Below, in pieces: positions 1 to 7,591 of a stretch of DNA of 64,000 nt. The notes below the pieces were generated by a model. That model made no database searches. It was not told the origin of the DNA and saw only the letters and a list, made by a program, of their open reading frames with translations. Both the position numbers and the translations under genes were made by a program. Origin of the DNA: Paracoccaceae bacterium (GTDB taxonomy: Bacteria; Pseudomonadota; Alphaproteobacteria; Rhodobacterales; Rhodobacteraceae). The stretch covers positions 62,001-126,000 of the forward strand of contig CACKSH010000002.1 of the NCBI GenBank assembly GCA_902602765.1. Reading direction: 5' to 3'. Position 1 is the stretch's first letter; each line of letters starts with the position of its first letter.

Positions 1-153
1 TAAAAAATCTTCTAAATCCGTCCGGTGATAGCGAATAGCACCGCCAATACGGTAATAGAGCGGTCCGCGCTCCTGAACGCGCCAGTGACGCAGTGTTGCA
101 GGCTGAAGATCGAGAAACTCAGCCGCTTCTCTTTCCGTTAAAAGTTGTCTCAT
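1..153 (-). CDS. Excisionase/AlpA-like helix-turn-helix protein, cut by left window edge
   Basis: The complement of 153 to 1 reads ATG followed by 50 open codons, with no stop before the window edge, so the 3' end is missing. The visible protein begins MRQLLTEREAAEFLDLQPAT and contains a winged-HTH core (AAEFLDL, TLRHWR, IGGAIRYHRTDLEDFL), typical of the small excisionase/MerR-like 'helix-turn-helix domain' proteins of phages, plasmids and integrative elements. A Shine-Dalgarno GGAGAC lies about 5 bases before the ATG. Such proteins direct excision or act as local regulators. Its position next to the 3' end of tRNA-Met, in sequence that looks richer in G+C than the rest, suggests the right-hand end of an integrated element extending left. 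Family assignment is good; the exact role is inferred. Confidence 0.75.
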   Translation of the reverse strand, partial: MRQLLTEREAAEFLDLQPATLRHWRVQERGPLYYRIGGAIRYHRTDLEDFL

Positions 154-182
154 GATTGTCTCCTTTGGTTGCATCATGTGAA

Positions 183-197
183 GTGACAAGGCGTCAC
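183..197. repeat. Palindrome GTGAC-N5-GTCAC upstream of the excisionase-like gene
   Basis: A perfect 5-bp-arm inverted repeat (GTGAC, AAGGC spacer, GTCAC) sits 30 to 44 bases before the ATG of the HTH gene, where an operator would overlap its promoter. The half-site core GTGAC/GTCAC recurs in the cluster at 328 to 360. It is a plausible binding site for the HTH protein or another element-borne regulator. The rest of the 154 to 451 gap shows no further open reading frame with a convincing start. Confidence 0.4.
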
Positions 198-327
198 AAA
201 CACACAATCTCATGCACCCTCAGGAGCGGTCGTCCCTATCAAACAACTTTTTTCGATATTTTTTAATGAGGCTTCCAGCCATTGGAACTGCCAATTATGG
301 CTATGCAACCGGCCTAGCTATTCTGGC

Positions 328-360
328 TTGTCACTCATTTGTCACTCCTATGAGTGACAA
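328..360. repeat. Cluster of three TTGTCACTC repeats (two direct, one inverted)
   Basis: TTGTCACTC occurs at 328-336 and 339-347, spaced by exactly 11 bases or one helical turn, and its complement GAGTGACAA occurs at 352-360. Phased short repeats next to an excisionase gene and a tRNA 3' end are the usual layout of Xis or integrase arm-type binding sites at an attachment region. The function is inferred from layout only. Confidence 0.5.
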
Positions 361-451
361 TTCACCAATGGCGGTCTATGTATAAGCAGTGAGACGCGTA
401 ACCGACACAGGCTGTGTTCAGCAGAAATGTTCGGGTTTATGTGAAGAAATT

Positions 452-528
452 TGGTAGCGGAGGAGGGACTTGAACCCCCGACACGCGGATTATGATTCCG
501 CTGCTCTAACCACCTGAGCTACTCCGCC
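452..528 (-). tRNA. tRNA-Met (anticodon CAU)
   Basis: The complement is a 77-base cloverleaf: acceptor GGCGGAG paired with CTCCGCT (one G-U at the end), D arm AGCTCAGGTGGTTAGAGC, anticodon stem GCGGA/TCCGC around loop ATCATAA giving anticodon CAU, T arm with GGTTCAAGTCC, and an encoded CCA tail. The body matches the elongator initiator-independent Met tRNA of alphaproteobacteria. A lysidine-modified Ile2 tRNA would share the CAU anticodon but is less likely from the body sequence. Its 3' end faces the excisionase-like gene and is a typical integration target. Confidence 0.93.
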
Positions 529-604
529 ATTAACGCGCTTGGAGTAAGAGTTTTAAATGAATACGTCAAGCTCATATTCGATGTTTTTATGTATTGTATT
601 TTAT

Positions 605-1558
605 TCAATTATTTACCATTTGACAAAGTAGCTCAAACATTATCGAAGCTCCCAAAAATGCGGTATTACCAGTTGCATCGAAAGGTGGGCTGACTTCTAC
701 CATATCTGAACCAACAATATTCAGACCTTTGAGCTCTCTAACAACCTGCAAAGCTTGAAAACTATTTGGACCACCCACTTCAGGCGTACCAGTGCCAGGT
801 GCAAATGTAGGATCCACAAAATCAATATCATAAGAAACATAAGTTTCCTGATCACCCACAATTTCTCTAACTTCTTGCATAAGCTCTGATAAATCTCTGT
901 TAAAAAATTCCTCAATACGAACAATACGTATCCCTACGGACATGGCAAAATCTACATCCTCACTATCATACTGAGTGCCACGGATTCCAATTTGTACGAC
1001 GCGTTTTGGATCAAGCAGATTTTCCTCTACCGCTCTTCGAAAAGGTGTACCATGAGTATATTTCGTGCCATTAAAGTAGCTATTAAATAGATCCGTATGA
1101 CTGTCAAAATGGACCATTCCAATAGGCCCTTTTTTTGCCACCGCTCGTAAAACAGGTAAAGATACAAGATGGTCACCACCTACGGTCAGTGGCTTTATAC
1201 CAGCAGCCATGACTGTGTCGTAAAACTTGGTAATTCGGTCCATTGAGTCGTGTATATCCGCAGGATTAGGCCCAACATCTCCCAAATCTGCAATATTTTT
1301 TATTTCGAAAGGACGCGTTCCAAAAACTGGATGCTGTGCTCTAATCATAGTTGACGCATCTCTTACTTGCCTTGGACCATGACGCGGGCCGGGTCTGTTA
1401 GTCGTTCCACTATCCCAAGGCACACCTATTAAACCGATATCAACATCATCAAAACGCGGGTGGTCAACTGGTACATTTGGTAACCGCATAAATGTCGGTA
1501 CTCCTGCGAACCTGGGCAGATCAAATCCGGATACAGGTTTAAAAAAAGAGTTTAGCAC
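605..1558 (-). CDS. Agmatinase/guanidinobutyrase-type ureohydrolase
   Basis: A 317-residue member of the arginase superfamily, which hydrolyses guanidino compounds to urea plus an amine at a binuclear Mn centre. All expected metal ligands are visible: His130 in GGDH, Asp152/His154/Asp156 in DSHTD, and Asp244/Asp246 in YDIDFVDP. The full family length is present. The start is GTG at 1558, preceded by AAAGGA at 7 bases. The substrate cannot be read from the sequence; agmatine, 4-guanidinobutyrate or 3-guanidinopropionate are all handled by close relatives. A 2-ketoarginine-decarboxylase-like gene at 23.2 kb would produce the precursor of 4-guanidinobutyrate, and a second, divergent ureohydrolase lies at 28.5 kb. 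Confidence 0.88.
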   Translation of the reverse strand: MLNSFFKPVSGFDLPRFAGVPTFMRLPNVPVDHPRFDDVDIGLIGVPWDSGTTNRPGPRHGPRQVRDASTMIRAQHPVFGTRPFEIKNIADLGDVGPNPADIHDSMDRITKFYDTVMAAGIKPLTVGGDHLVSLPVLRAVAKKGPIGMVHFDSHTDLFNSYFNGTKYTHGTPFRRAVEENLLDPKRVVQIGIRGTQYDSEDVDFAMSVGIRIVRIEEFFNRDLSELMQEVREIVGDQETYVSYDIDFVDPTFAPGTGTPEVGGPNSFQALQVVRELKGLNIVGSDMVEVSPPFDATGNTAFLGASIMFELLCQMVNN

Positions 1559-1673
1559 TGAATATTCCTTTATCTGACTTCTAAGTCACTAAGTTACACA
1601 TTATATTTCTCTGCAATATTACAAAATATAAAATGGTCGACCAAATCAATTTATATTTAAATAACATTGAAAT

Positions 1674-3059
1674 TTAAATTGAAAGCAACTTATCAAGCGC
1701 CATTAAAATAGCACGAGGACCTTGGGTTAGCCCCCCCTTGGGGCCTAATACACTAGAGTTCTGTTGCCAAGAATATATATCAAAGTGAATATATTTTTCC
1801 GGATTTTTAACAAATCTTCTCAAAAAAAGTGCCGCTGTTATTGATCCGGCAAATCCTCCAGCTGGAGCATTATCGAGATCGGCAATTTGAGGTTCAATAA
1901 GCTTATCGTACGGATCCCAAAAAGGCATTCGCCACACGGGATCCATGGCCGCTACCGAAGCTTCAGATATCGCACTAGCGTCACTATCGAGGCCGGCGTA
2001 GAACGGTGCAAGATCAGCACCCAATGCAATTCTGGCAGCACCAGTTAAAGTTGCCATTGATATTATTAGATGAGGGTCGTCTTCTGATGCATAGCTCAGC
2101 GCATCTGCCAAAATTAGTCTGCCTTCAGCATCTGTATTATTAATTTCGACACTCAATCCTTTTCTTGAGTTTAGTATGTCACCAGGCCGAAACGCGGTTC
2201 CTGCGATAGAATTTTCAACCGCCGGAATTAAGACCCGAAGCTGAAGATCTATATCTAGGCCCATAATTGCTCTTGCTAACGCCAATACATTCGCAGCACC
2301 ACCCATATCCTTTTTCATAAGACCCATAGAATTTCCTGGCTTAATATTCAGGCCACCTGTATCAAAGCATACTCCTTTACCCACCAACGTAAGTTTAGGA
2401 CCACTACTGCCAATTTTTAAATCTATAAGTTTTGGTGTATTTTCTGATGCCGCGCCTACAGCATGTATCATTGGAAAATTCTTTTCAATCAACTCCTCAC
2501 CAGATATGACTTCAAATTTGGCGTTGAATTCATTAGCCAATTCTCGAGTTGATTTTTCAAGTTCTGACGGTCCCAAATAATTGGCAGGGGTGTTTATCAG
2601 ATCACGCGCCAAAACCTCACCTGCTAAAACTGCCTCTATCCAAGCGGTATCTACGTCTATTGGCTTTAAAAGTTTTACGCCACCAACCTCTGAACTACTC
2701 TTATAATTTGTAAAATTATACTGAGACATAAGCCAGCCTAGAACCTCGAGTTTGGGGTTCTCTAGAGGAATATCACTTACTATCTTATAACACCCTGCGG
2801 GAAGCTTTTTAGCTGCGGCTGCAAGAAAAAACCTTCCAGAATTTCTATTTTCGCTCGAACCACAACCAAGAAGTGCAACAGGCTTCTTATTTTTTAACGG
2901 ACAAATTAATGCTTGCGCCAATTTACCCGAGAAGAAATTGAGCTTACACCAATCTTTTACCTCATCCCCCAGCTCAACCATTAAGTTTTCAAAAACCTCT
3001 GGGGTGCAAATATATGTATCTATTGCATCATCGGAATTCTCAGCAAACCCAAACTTCAT
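1674..3059 (-). CDS. Leucyl aminopeptidase family (M17) metallopeptidase
   Basis: A 461-residue M17 aminopeptidase that would remove N-terminal residues from peptides in the cytoplasm. The catalytic domain carries the family signature NTDAEGRLILADAL at about 309-322, with the catalytic Arg314, and the KGVCFDTGGLNIKPG block with Lys228, Asp233 and Lys240. A further metal ligand is Asp251 in KKDMGG. The N-terminal domain is short and divergent, as in the alphaproteobacterial 'leucyl aminopeptidase family' group rather than PepA. ATG is preceded by AAGGGGTGG. It stands alone, with about 190 bases between it and asd on the same strand. Confidence 0.9.
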   Translation of the reverse strand: MKFGFAENSDDAIDTYICTPEVFENLMVELGDEVKDWCKLNFFSGKLAQALICPLKNKKPVALLGCGSSENRNSGRFFLAAAAKKLPAGCYKIVSDIPLENPKLEVLGWLMSQYNFTNYKSSSEVGGVKLLKPIDVDTAWIEAVLAGEVLARDLINTPANYLGPSELEKSTRELANEFNAKFEVISGEELIEKNFPMIHAVGAASENTPKLIDLKIGSSGPKLTLVGKGVCFDTGGLNIKPGNSMGLMKKDMGGAANVLALARAIMGLDIDLQLRVLIPAVENSIAGTAFRPGDILNSRKGLSVEINNTDAEGRLILADALSYASEDDPHLIISMATLTGAARIALGADLAPFYAGLDSDASAISEASVAAMDPVWRMPFWDPYDKLIEPQIADLDNAPAGGFAGSITAALFLRRFVKNPEKYIHFDIYSWQQNSSVLGPKGGLTQGPRAILMALDKLLSI

Positions 3060-3249
3060 ATTCCACCCCTTATCAATCTATTTAATATAAAGGTTCGATT
3101 TAACATTATTGTAACAGGAAAAATAGGCCCAGACTTATTTTGCTTTTCCCTAATTGATAAATGTAAACGGAAGCTTTAAAAATCTAATTAAATTTATGAG
3201 TGAATTTTATACGAAAACAAGTCAGTTCAAAACATGGACAAGATTTCAA

Positions 3250-4275
3250 TTAATCACCTTTTTTTAGACAGCGCTGAGCCAAGACTTCAGCAATTTGAAC
3301 TGCGTTGAGAGCTGCGCCCTTTCTAAGATTATCAGATACACACCATAAATTAAGCCCATTCTCAATTGTACTGTCCTGACGTATTCTACTGATAAATGTG
3401 GCGAAGTCCCCGACACACTCCACAGGCGTGGTGTATCCACCATTTTCACGTTTATCTACGACCATTATACCAGGTGCCTCACGAAGTATATTTCTGGCCT
3501 CGTCCTCGTCCAAAAACTCTTCAAACTCTAAATTTACTGCCTCACTATGTCCAACAAACACTGGCACACGCACACATGTCGCAGAAACCTTTATTTTTGG
3601 ATCGATAATTTTTTTGGTTTCTGCAACCATTTTCCACTCTTCTCTAGTGGTTCCGTCTTCCATGAAGCTATCAATATGAGGAATCACGTTAAATGCGATT
3701 TGTTTAGTAAACGCTTCCGGGGAGACATCTTTGACCGGATTATATATGGCTTTCGTTTGCTCCCAGAGCTCATCCATTCCACTTTTCCCTGCACCAGAAA
3801 CCGATTGATACGTACTTACTACAACTCTTTTTATTCCAGCTCTATCATGCAAAGGTTTTAGAGCTACAACCATCTGAGCAGTGGAGCAATTAGGATTAGC
3901 TATTATATTTTTCTTGGAATAGTCATGGATGGCATGACTATTCACCTCTGGAACAATAAGCGGAACCTCAGGGTCATATCGATACAGAGAACTGTTATCT
4001 ACAACGACGCAGCCAGTTGATGCTGCCCTTGGAGCATGCTTTTTGGTCCCGTCTGACCCAATTGCAAATAAAGCAATGTCCCAACCTGAGAAATCGAAGG
4101 TTTCTAAATCTTTTGTGACTAGAGTATTATCGCCAAAGCTTACCTCAGTGCCCAATGACCTACGGCTCGCCAAAACAGCGATTTCATCCACTTGAAATTG
4201 GCGTTCATAAAGGATGCTCAACATCTCGCGCCCAACGTTACCAGTGGCACCAACGACGACAACTCTGTAACCCAT
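3250..4275 (-). CDS. asd: Aspartate-semialdehyde dehydrogenase
   Basis: A 341-residue enzyme that reduces aspartyl phosphate to aspartate semialdehyde, the branch point to lysine, diaminopimelate, threonine and methionine. Evidence is the N-terminal nucleotide-binding loop GATGNVGREML at 9-19, the active-site NPNCSTAQ with Cys130, and a length normal for the family. The start ATG follows GAGGGAAA by about 8 bases. It reads in the same direction as the NDUFA9-like gene upstream with a 34-base gap, so the two may be cotranscribed. No other lysine-pathway gene is nearby. Confidence 0.95.
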   Translation of the reverse strand: MGYRVVVVGATGNVGREMLSILYERQFQVDEIAVLASRRSLGTEVSFGDNTLVTKDLETFDFSGWDIALFAIGSDGTKKHAPRAASTGCVVVDNSSLYRYDPEVPLIVPEVNSHAIHDYSKKNIIANPNCSTAQMVVALKPLHDRAGIKRVVVSTYQSVSGAGKSGMDELWEQTKAIYNPVKDVSPEAFTKQIAFNVIPHIDSFMEDGTTREEWKMVAETKKIIDPKIKVSATCVRVPVFVGHSEAVNLEFEEFLDEDEARNILREAPGIMVVDKRENGGYTTPVECVGDFATFISRIRQDSTIENGLNLWCVSDNLRKGAALNAVQIAEVLAQRCLKKGD

Positions 4276-4309
4276 ACCAAATTTCCCTCAACTCAACTAA
4301 AAATCAAAA

Positions 4310-5293
4310 TTATTTTTTCAGCCCTTTCGCTGAATCTTTTATCGACGCATACTGGCCGGAGACACGATATCTCCAAAGATACTCAGGCAAGACAGTTTCC
4401 ATAGCAGTGGGCCGAATTTCTAGATCTGATAAGTCATTTGCGTCTGTCGATACAATATTATCAATTTGGAGATTTTTTACCTGGTCTTGCGTTAATATAT
4501 TATTTGGAAATAAACCAAAAGTGATGGCTTTAAGTAAGTCTAGAGATTGCCCCATTATACCTGCCACAAAAAATGGTACTTTCAACATTAAGCGCCTTCT
4601 TTGGATGACGCTTAGCATCCGACTCATTAATTCAGAAAAAGTTTCAATGTTTGGTCCACCTAATTCATAAATCCCAGAAACAGATCGGTCTGAGAGCGCC
4701 TTTTCAACTGCAAACGCTACATCCCCGACATGTACTGGTTGGAACTTAGTATGAGCCCCCACTAAAGGTAAAAATGGAGATAAAGTTGCCATTTGTGCAA
4801 ATCGGTTGAAAAATTGATCTTCTGGACCGAATATAATTGAAGGTCTTAGAATTGTCGCATCCGGAAAATACTTCAATACCGAAGCTTCTCCCAATGCTTT
4901 TGTTCTTGCATAATTACTTAATGACGCTTCATTTGAACCAATTGCTGATATCTGAACAAAGTTTGCCACCCCGTTCTCTGATGAAATTTTGGCGACACGC
5001 TCTGCACCTAATGCTTGAACATTTTTAAACGTATTTTTACCACTTTCCGATAATATTCCAACGCAGTTTACAACTGCATTAGCACCAATAATTACTTTTA
5101 TAACAGAGGCATCATCTCTGATATTACAAAGTACGGGTTCAACTTGGCCAACAGCACCGTATTGCCTAACAAACAGCGCCTCGTTGGGACGCCGAACCGC
5201 AACTCTTACACGCCAACCTTGCTTAGCCATTCGTTGTGCTACATAACGACCAACAAAACCAGATCCACCAAAAATGGTAACCAGTTTCGACAT
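4310..5293 (-). CDS. Complex I NDUFA9-like NAD(P)-binding epimerase-fold protein
   Basis: A 327-residue extended-SDR protein with the N-terminal Rossmann motif TIFGGSGFVGRYVAQ, continuing through VVNCVGILSE, NYARTKALGE and ILRPSIIFGPEDQFFNRFA. These are typical of the alphaproteobacterial 'complex I NDUFA9 subunit family', an accessory protein associated with NADH dehydrogenase or with quinone and lipid metabolism. The YxxxK catalytic Tyr/Lys pair of active epimerases is seen only as YARTK. The start ATG follows GGAG at 6 bases. Assignment to the family is firm; physical association with complex I here is by homology only. Confidence 0.85.
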   Translation of the reverse strand: MSKLVTIFGGSGFVGRYVAQRMAKQGWRVRVAVRRPNEALFVRQYGAVGQVEPVLCNIRDDASVIKVIIGANAVVNCVGILSESGKNTFKNVQALGAERVAKISSENGVANFVQISAIGSNEASLSNYARTKALGEASVLKYFPDATILRPSIIFGPEDQFFNRFAQMATLSPFLPLVGAHTKFQPVHVGDVAFAVEKALSDRSVSGIYELGGPNIETFSELMSRMLSVIQRRRLMLKVPFFVAGIMGQSLDLLKAITFGLFPNNILTQDQVKNLQIDNIVSTDANDLSDLEIRPTAMETVLPEYLWRYRVSGQYASIKDSAKGLKK

Positions 5294-5394
5294 TCAGATC
5301 TCCATTATAAACTTCGCGCATTGCATACAACTTGTGGTTCGTCGACACAAGCGGTGTAATAAGAAATTTAATTTTACGCGTGCTCAAACGGAAG

Positions 5395-5841
5395 TTAGTG
5401 ACAAGCCTTACCTAACACCTTTAATCTCCAATAATTATATGGGAGAGGCGTTAAAAATCCTGCTGCAAGCATAAAAGGTATCACCCACCAAGTAAGAGTA
5501 GCACCACCAGTTAAAATTACGTCTGTAATATTCATGGCAGCTTCCATCGCTATCATTGAAATCAGTGACATACCAATTGCAGTTTTGAAGGCATTACTTA
5601 GTTCCATTTGCCTCCATAAAATGACTGTCTCTAATATAATTGAGGTAATCAAGCCATTTATTATCGCGAGGGTCATAATCGCCATCACCGGCCATTCAAT
5701 TTCCGAAAATTGAAAAAATGCAATTGTCCCAAAATCACCTATGGAGCAGCCAATCAAGCACCACATCGTATTATAGGAAGATCGCCGCCATGTATGCTTA
5801 CAACGCCAATTTATTCCAGTTATATTGCTAATTTCAACCAA
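5395..5841 (-). CDS. DUF4396 membrane protein, CueR-controlled
   Basis: A 148-residue integral membrane protein with about four hydrophobic segments (near 30-45, 52-72, 90-105 and 118-138), resembling the DUF4396 family. The start is a TTG at 5841 preceded by AAGGAG at 6 bases (5848-5853). It is divergent from a CueR-type regulator only 59 bases away, and the promoter between them has the 19-base spacer and dyad of MerR-family activation, reading toward this gene. An N-terminal HTWRRSSYNTMWC segment precedes the first helix. The context suggests a role in copper handling. The biochemical function is unknown. Confidence 0.72.
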   Translation of the reverse strand: MVEISNITGINWRCKHTWRRSSYNTMWCLIGCSIGDFGTIAFFQFSEIEWPVMAIMTLAIINGLITSIILETVILWRQMELSNAFKTAIGMSLISMIAMEAAMNITDVILTGGATLTWWVIPFMLAAGFLTPLPYNYWRLKVLGKACH

Positions 5842-5860
5842 TTTACGCTCCTTGAATTAT

Positions 5861-5891
5861 GTGATAAACCCTCCAGTTAGGGTAGAGTAAA
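5861..5891 (-). promoter_or_regulatory. MerR/CueR-type promoter and operator
   Basis: On the minus strand a -35 TTTACT (5891-5886) and a -10 TATCAC (5866-5861) are separated by exactly 19 bases. The spacer holds the dyad ACCCT-AACTGG-AGGGT (5868-5883). A 19-base spacer with a central dyad is the hallmark of promoters activated by MerR-family regulators such as CueR. It drives the DUF4396 gene and lies directly in front of the regulator gene at 5901. Confidence 0.78.
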
Positions 5892-5900
5892 GGGTAAAAT

Positions 5901-6299
5901 ATGAATATTGGAGAAGCTGCTAAAAAATCTGGGCTTACCGTAAAAACAGTTAGATATTACGATGAAGTAAATTTAATTAAGCCTGTGAAAAATGAAACTA
6001 CTAATTACCGCCAATACACTGACGCTGAATTGGCTAAATTACAATTCGTCGGAAAAGCGCGACGTTTTAATTTTAGCATCAAAGAGTGCAAAGAACTTCT
6101 ATCATTATACGAAAATCAAAACCGTAGTAGCAAAGAAGTGCGAAATCTTACTCTTACTAAAATTGCAGAAATCGATGTTAAATTAAATGAACTAGAAAAC
6201 TTACGCACGCAGCTCTCACACTTGGTTAGTTGCTGCAAAGGGAACGAACGACCCGAGTGCCCTATAATTGACGAACTATCTAATAGCGATTTAAACTGA
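5901..6299 (+). CDS. cueR: Cu(I)-responsive MerR-family regulator
   Basis: A 132-residue regulator: N-terminal HTH (MNIGEAAKKSGLTVKTVRYY), a wing ending near residue 40, a dimerisation coiled coil at about 75-105, and a C-terminal metal loop CCKGNERPECPII. In that loop two cysteines seven residues apart match the Cu(I)-binding loop of CueR, which binds DNA as a dimer and untwists a long-spacer promoter when it senses Cu(I)/Ag(I). The spacing and the following IIDELS are typical of CueR rather than of mercury or zinc sensors. It is divergent from the DUF4396 gene. No copper ATPase or multicopper oxidase is adjacent, which is unusual. Confidence 0.88.
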   Translation: MNIGEAAKKSGLTVKTVRYYDEVNLIKPVKNETTNYRQYTDAELAKLQFVGKARRFNFSIKECKELLSLYENQNRSSKEVRNLTLTKIAEIDVKLNELENLRTQLSHLVSCCKGNERPECPIIDELSNSDLN

Positions 6300-6445
6300 A
6301 CTTTGTTTCTTTGGGTAGGACCAACATTTTCCACTCCCCACCCAAAGATCTGCACTTCATCCCAAGCTAGATGCTTCCCTTGAAGTGGCTCCATTTAAAG
6401 GTAGGTCTTTCGGTAGAAAGTCAAAAACTTTTTACAATTTCTGCA

Positions 6446-7591
6446 CTATAGCACTTCTTCAAACAAAGCCCGTACATTCGCCTCGTTTAATTCTACAGGA
6501 TTGCCGCCACAACTTGGGTCACTTAATGCACCGTAGACAAGCTTTTCTAAATCTGGGCTCTCAACGCCTAAATCACTTAGCTTTGACGGGATATTAAGTG
6601 ACGCATTAAACTGATCGACAAAAGTCTTAAAACCTGAAAAACCATTTTTTATACCTAGGTAACCTGAAACTGAGTCAAAACGCTGCTGAATTTTTAATTC
6701 ATTCAGTCTAAGCACTGCTGGCATGCAAACGGCATTAGTTGTTCCGTGATGTGTATGATGCATCGCACCAATCGGATGACTGAGCGCATGAATGGCACCA
6801 AGTCCTTTCTGAAAAGCTGTCGCACCCATTAATGCCGCTGACATCATATTTGCTCTAGCCTCAACATTGCTTCCGTCCAAATAAACTTTTCCAAGATTTT
6901 CAATGACAAGTCGCATTCCCTCTACGGCGATACCTTGGCTCATTGGATGGTAATGTGGGCTCGAAAATGCCTCTACACAGTGTGCGAATGCATCCAAACC
7001 GGTACCAGCAGTTATTGATTTTGGCATTTCAACGGTTAGCTCAGGATCGCAAATGACAACTTTTGGTAGAATTTTCGGATGAAAAATAATTTTCTTCTCG
7101 GCAGTAGCAGAATTGGTCAGAACGCTGGCTCTTCCAACTTCGGATCCAGTTCCCGCAGTCGTTGGAACTGCAACAATAGGGAAAATGGCATCTGGTTTTG
7201 CACGCGTCCACCAATCAGAAACATCTTCGAAATCCCAAACCGAGCGATCTTGACCAACCATAAAAGCAACTAATTTCCCTAGATCTAAGCCTGAACCTCC
7301 TCCAAAGGCTATTACGCCATCATGATTTCCTTCTGTAAATGCAGCTATACCTGCATCTAAATTTTTCTCATTAGGGTTTGTGTCAACATTCGAAAAAATA
7401 GCTTCGCCCAAACCAGCTTCTTTCATTAACTGCAAAGTTCTGGATGTTATTGGAAGATTACTCAAACCTTTATCAGTAACCAAAAGTGGTTTTTTAATAT
7501 TTGCTTGATTACAAGCATCAGAAATTTCCTTTATGCGGCCAGTGCCAAATTTTATTTGTGTAGGATATGACCAATTTCCAATTAGTGTCAT
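6446..7591 (-). CDS. Iron-containing alcohol dehydrogenase
   Basis: A 381-residue group III alcohol dehydrogenase oxidising or reducing an alcohol/aldehyde with NAD(P). The nucleotide-binding GGGSGLDLGK, the metal-ligand region GTGLDAFAHCVEAF and the histidine-rich HALSHPIGAMHHTHHG segment are all present, and length is normal. It overlaps the aldehyde dehydrogenase gene by four bases (ATGA), so the two are translationally coupled. It is the last gene of the transporter-ligase-dehydrogenase run. Together with the aldehyde dehydrogenase it could oxidise an alcohol group to a carboxylate. Some phosphonoacetaldehyde reductases belong to this fold, so the direction of reaction is open. Confidence 0.9.
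   Translation of the reverse strand: MTLIGNWSYPTQIKFGTGRIKEISDACNQANIKKPLLVTDKGLSNLPITSRTLQLMKEAGLGEAIFSNVDTNPNEKNLDAGIAAFTEGNHDGVIAFGGGSGLDLGKLVAFMVGQDRSVWDFEDVSDWWTRAKPDAIFPIVAVPTTAGTGSEVGRASVLTNSATAEKKIIFHPKILPKVVICDPELTVEMPKSITAGTGLDAFAHCVEAFSSPHYHPMSQGIAVEGMRLVIENLGKVYLDGSNVEARANMMSAALMGATAFQKGLGAIHALSHPIGAMHHTHHGTTNAVCMPAVLRLNELKIQQRFDSVSGYLGIKNGFSGFKTFVDQFNASLNIPSKLSDLGVESPDLEKLVYGALSDPSCGGNPVELNEANVRALFEEVL

Noticed and set aside
3264..3861. Several open frames (61 to 104 codons) within asd on both strands
   Set aside because: They lie inside a strong asd gene on the other strand or frame and show no family match or ribosome site.
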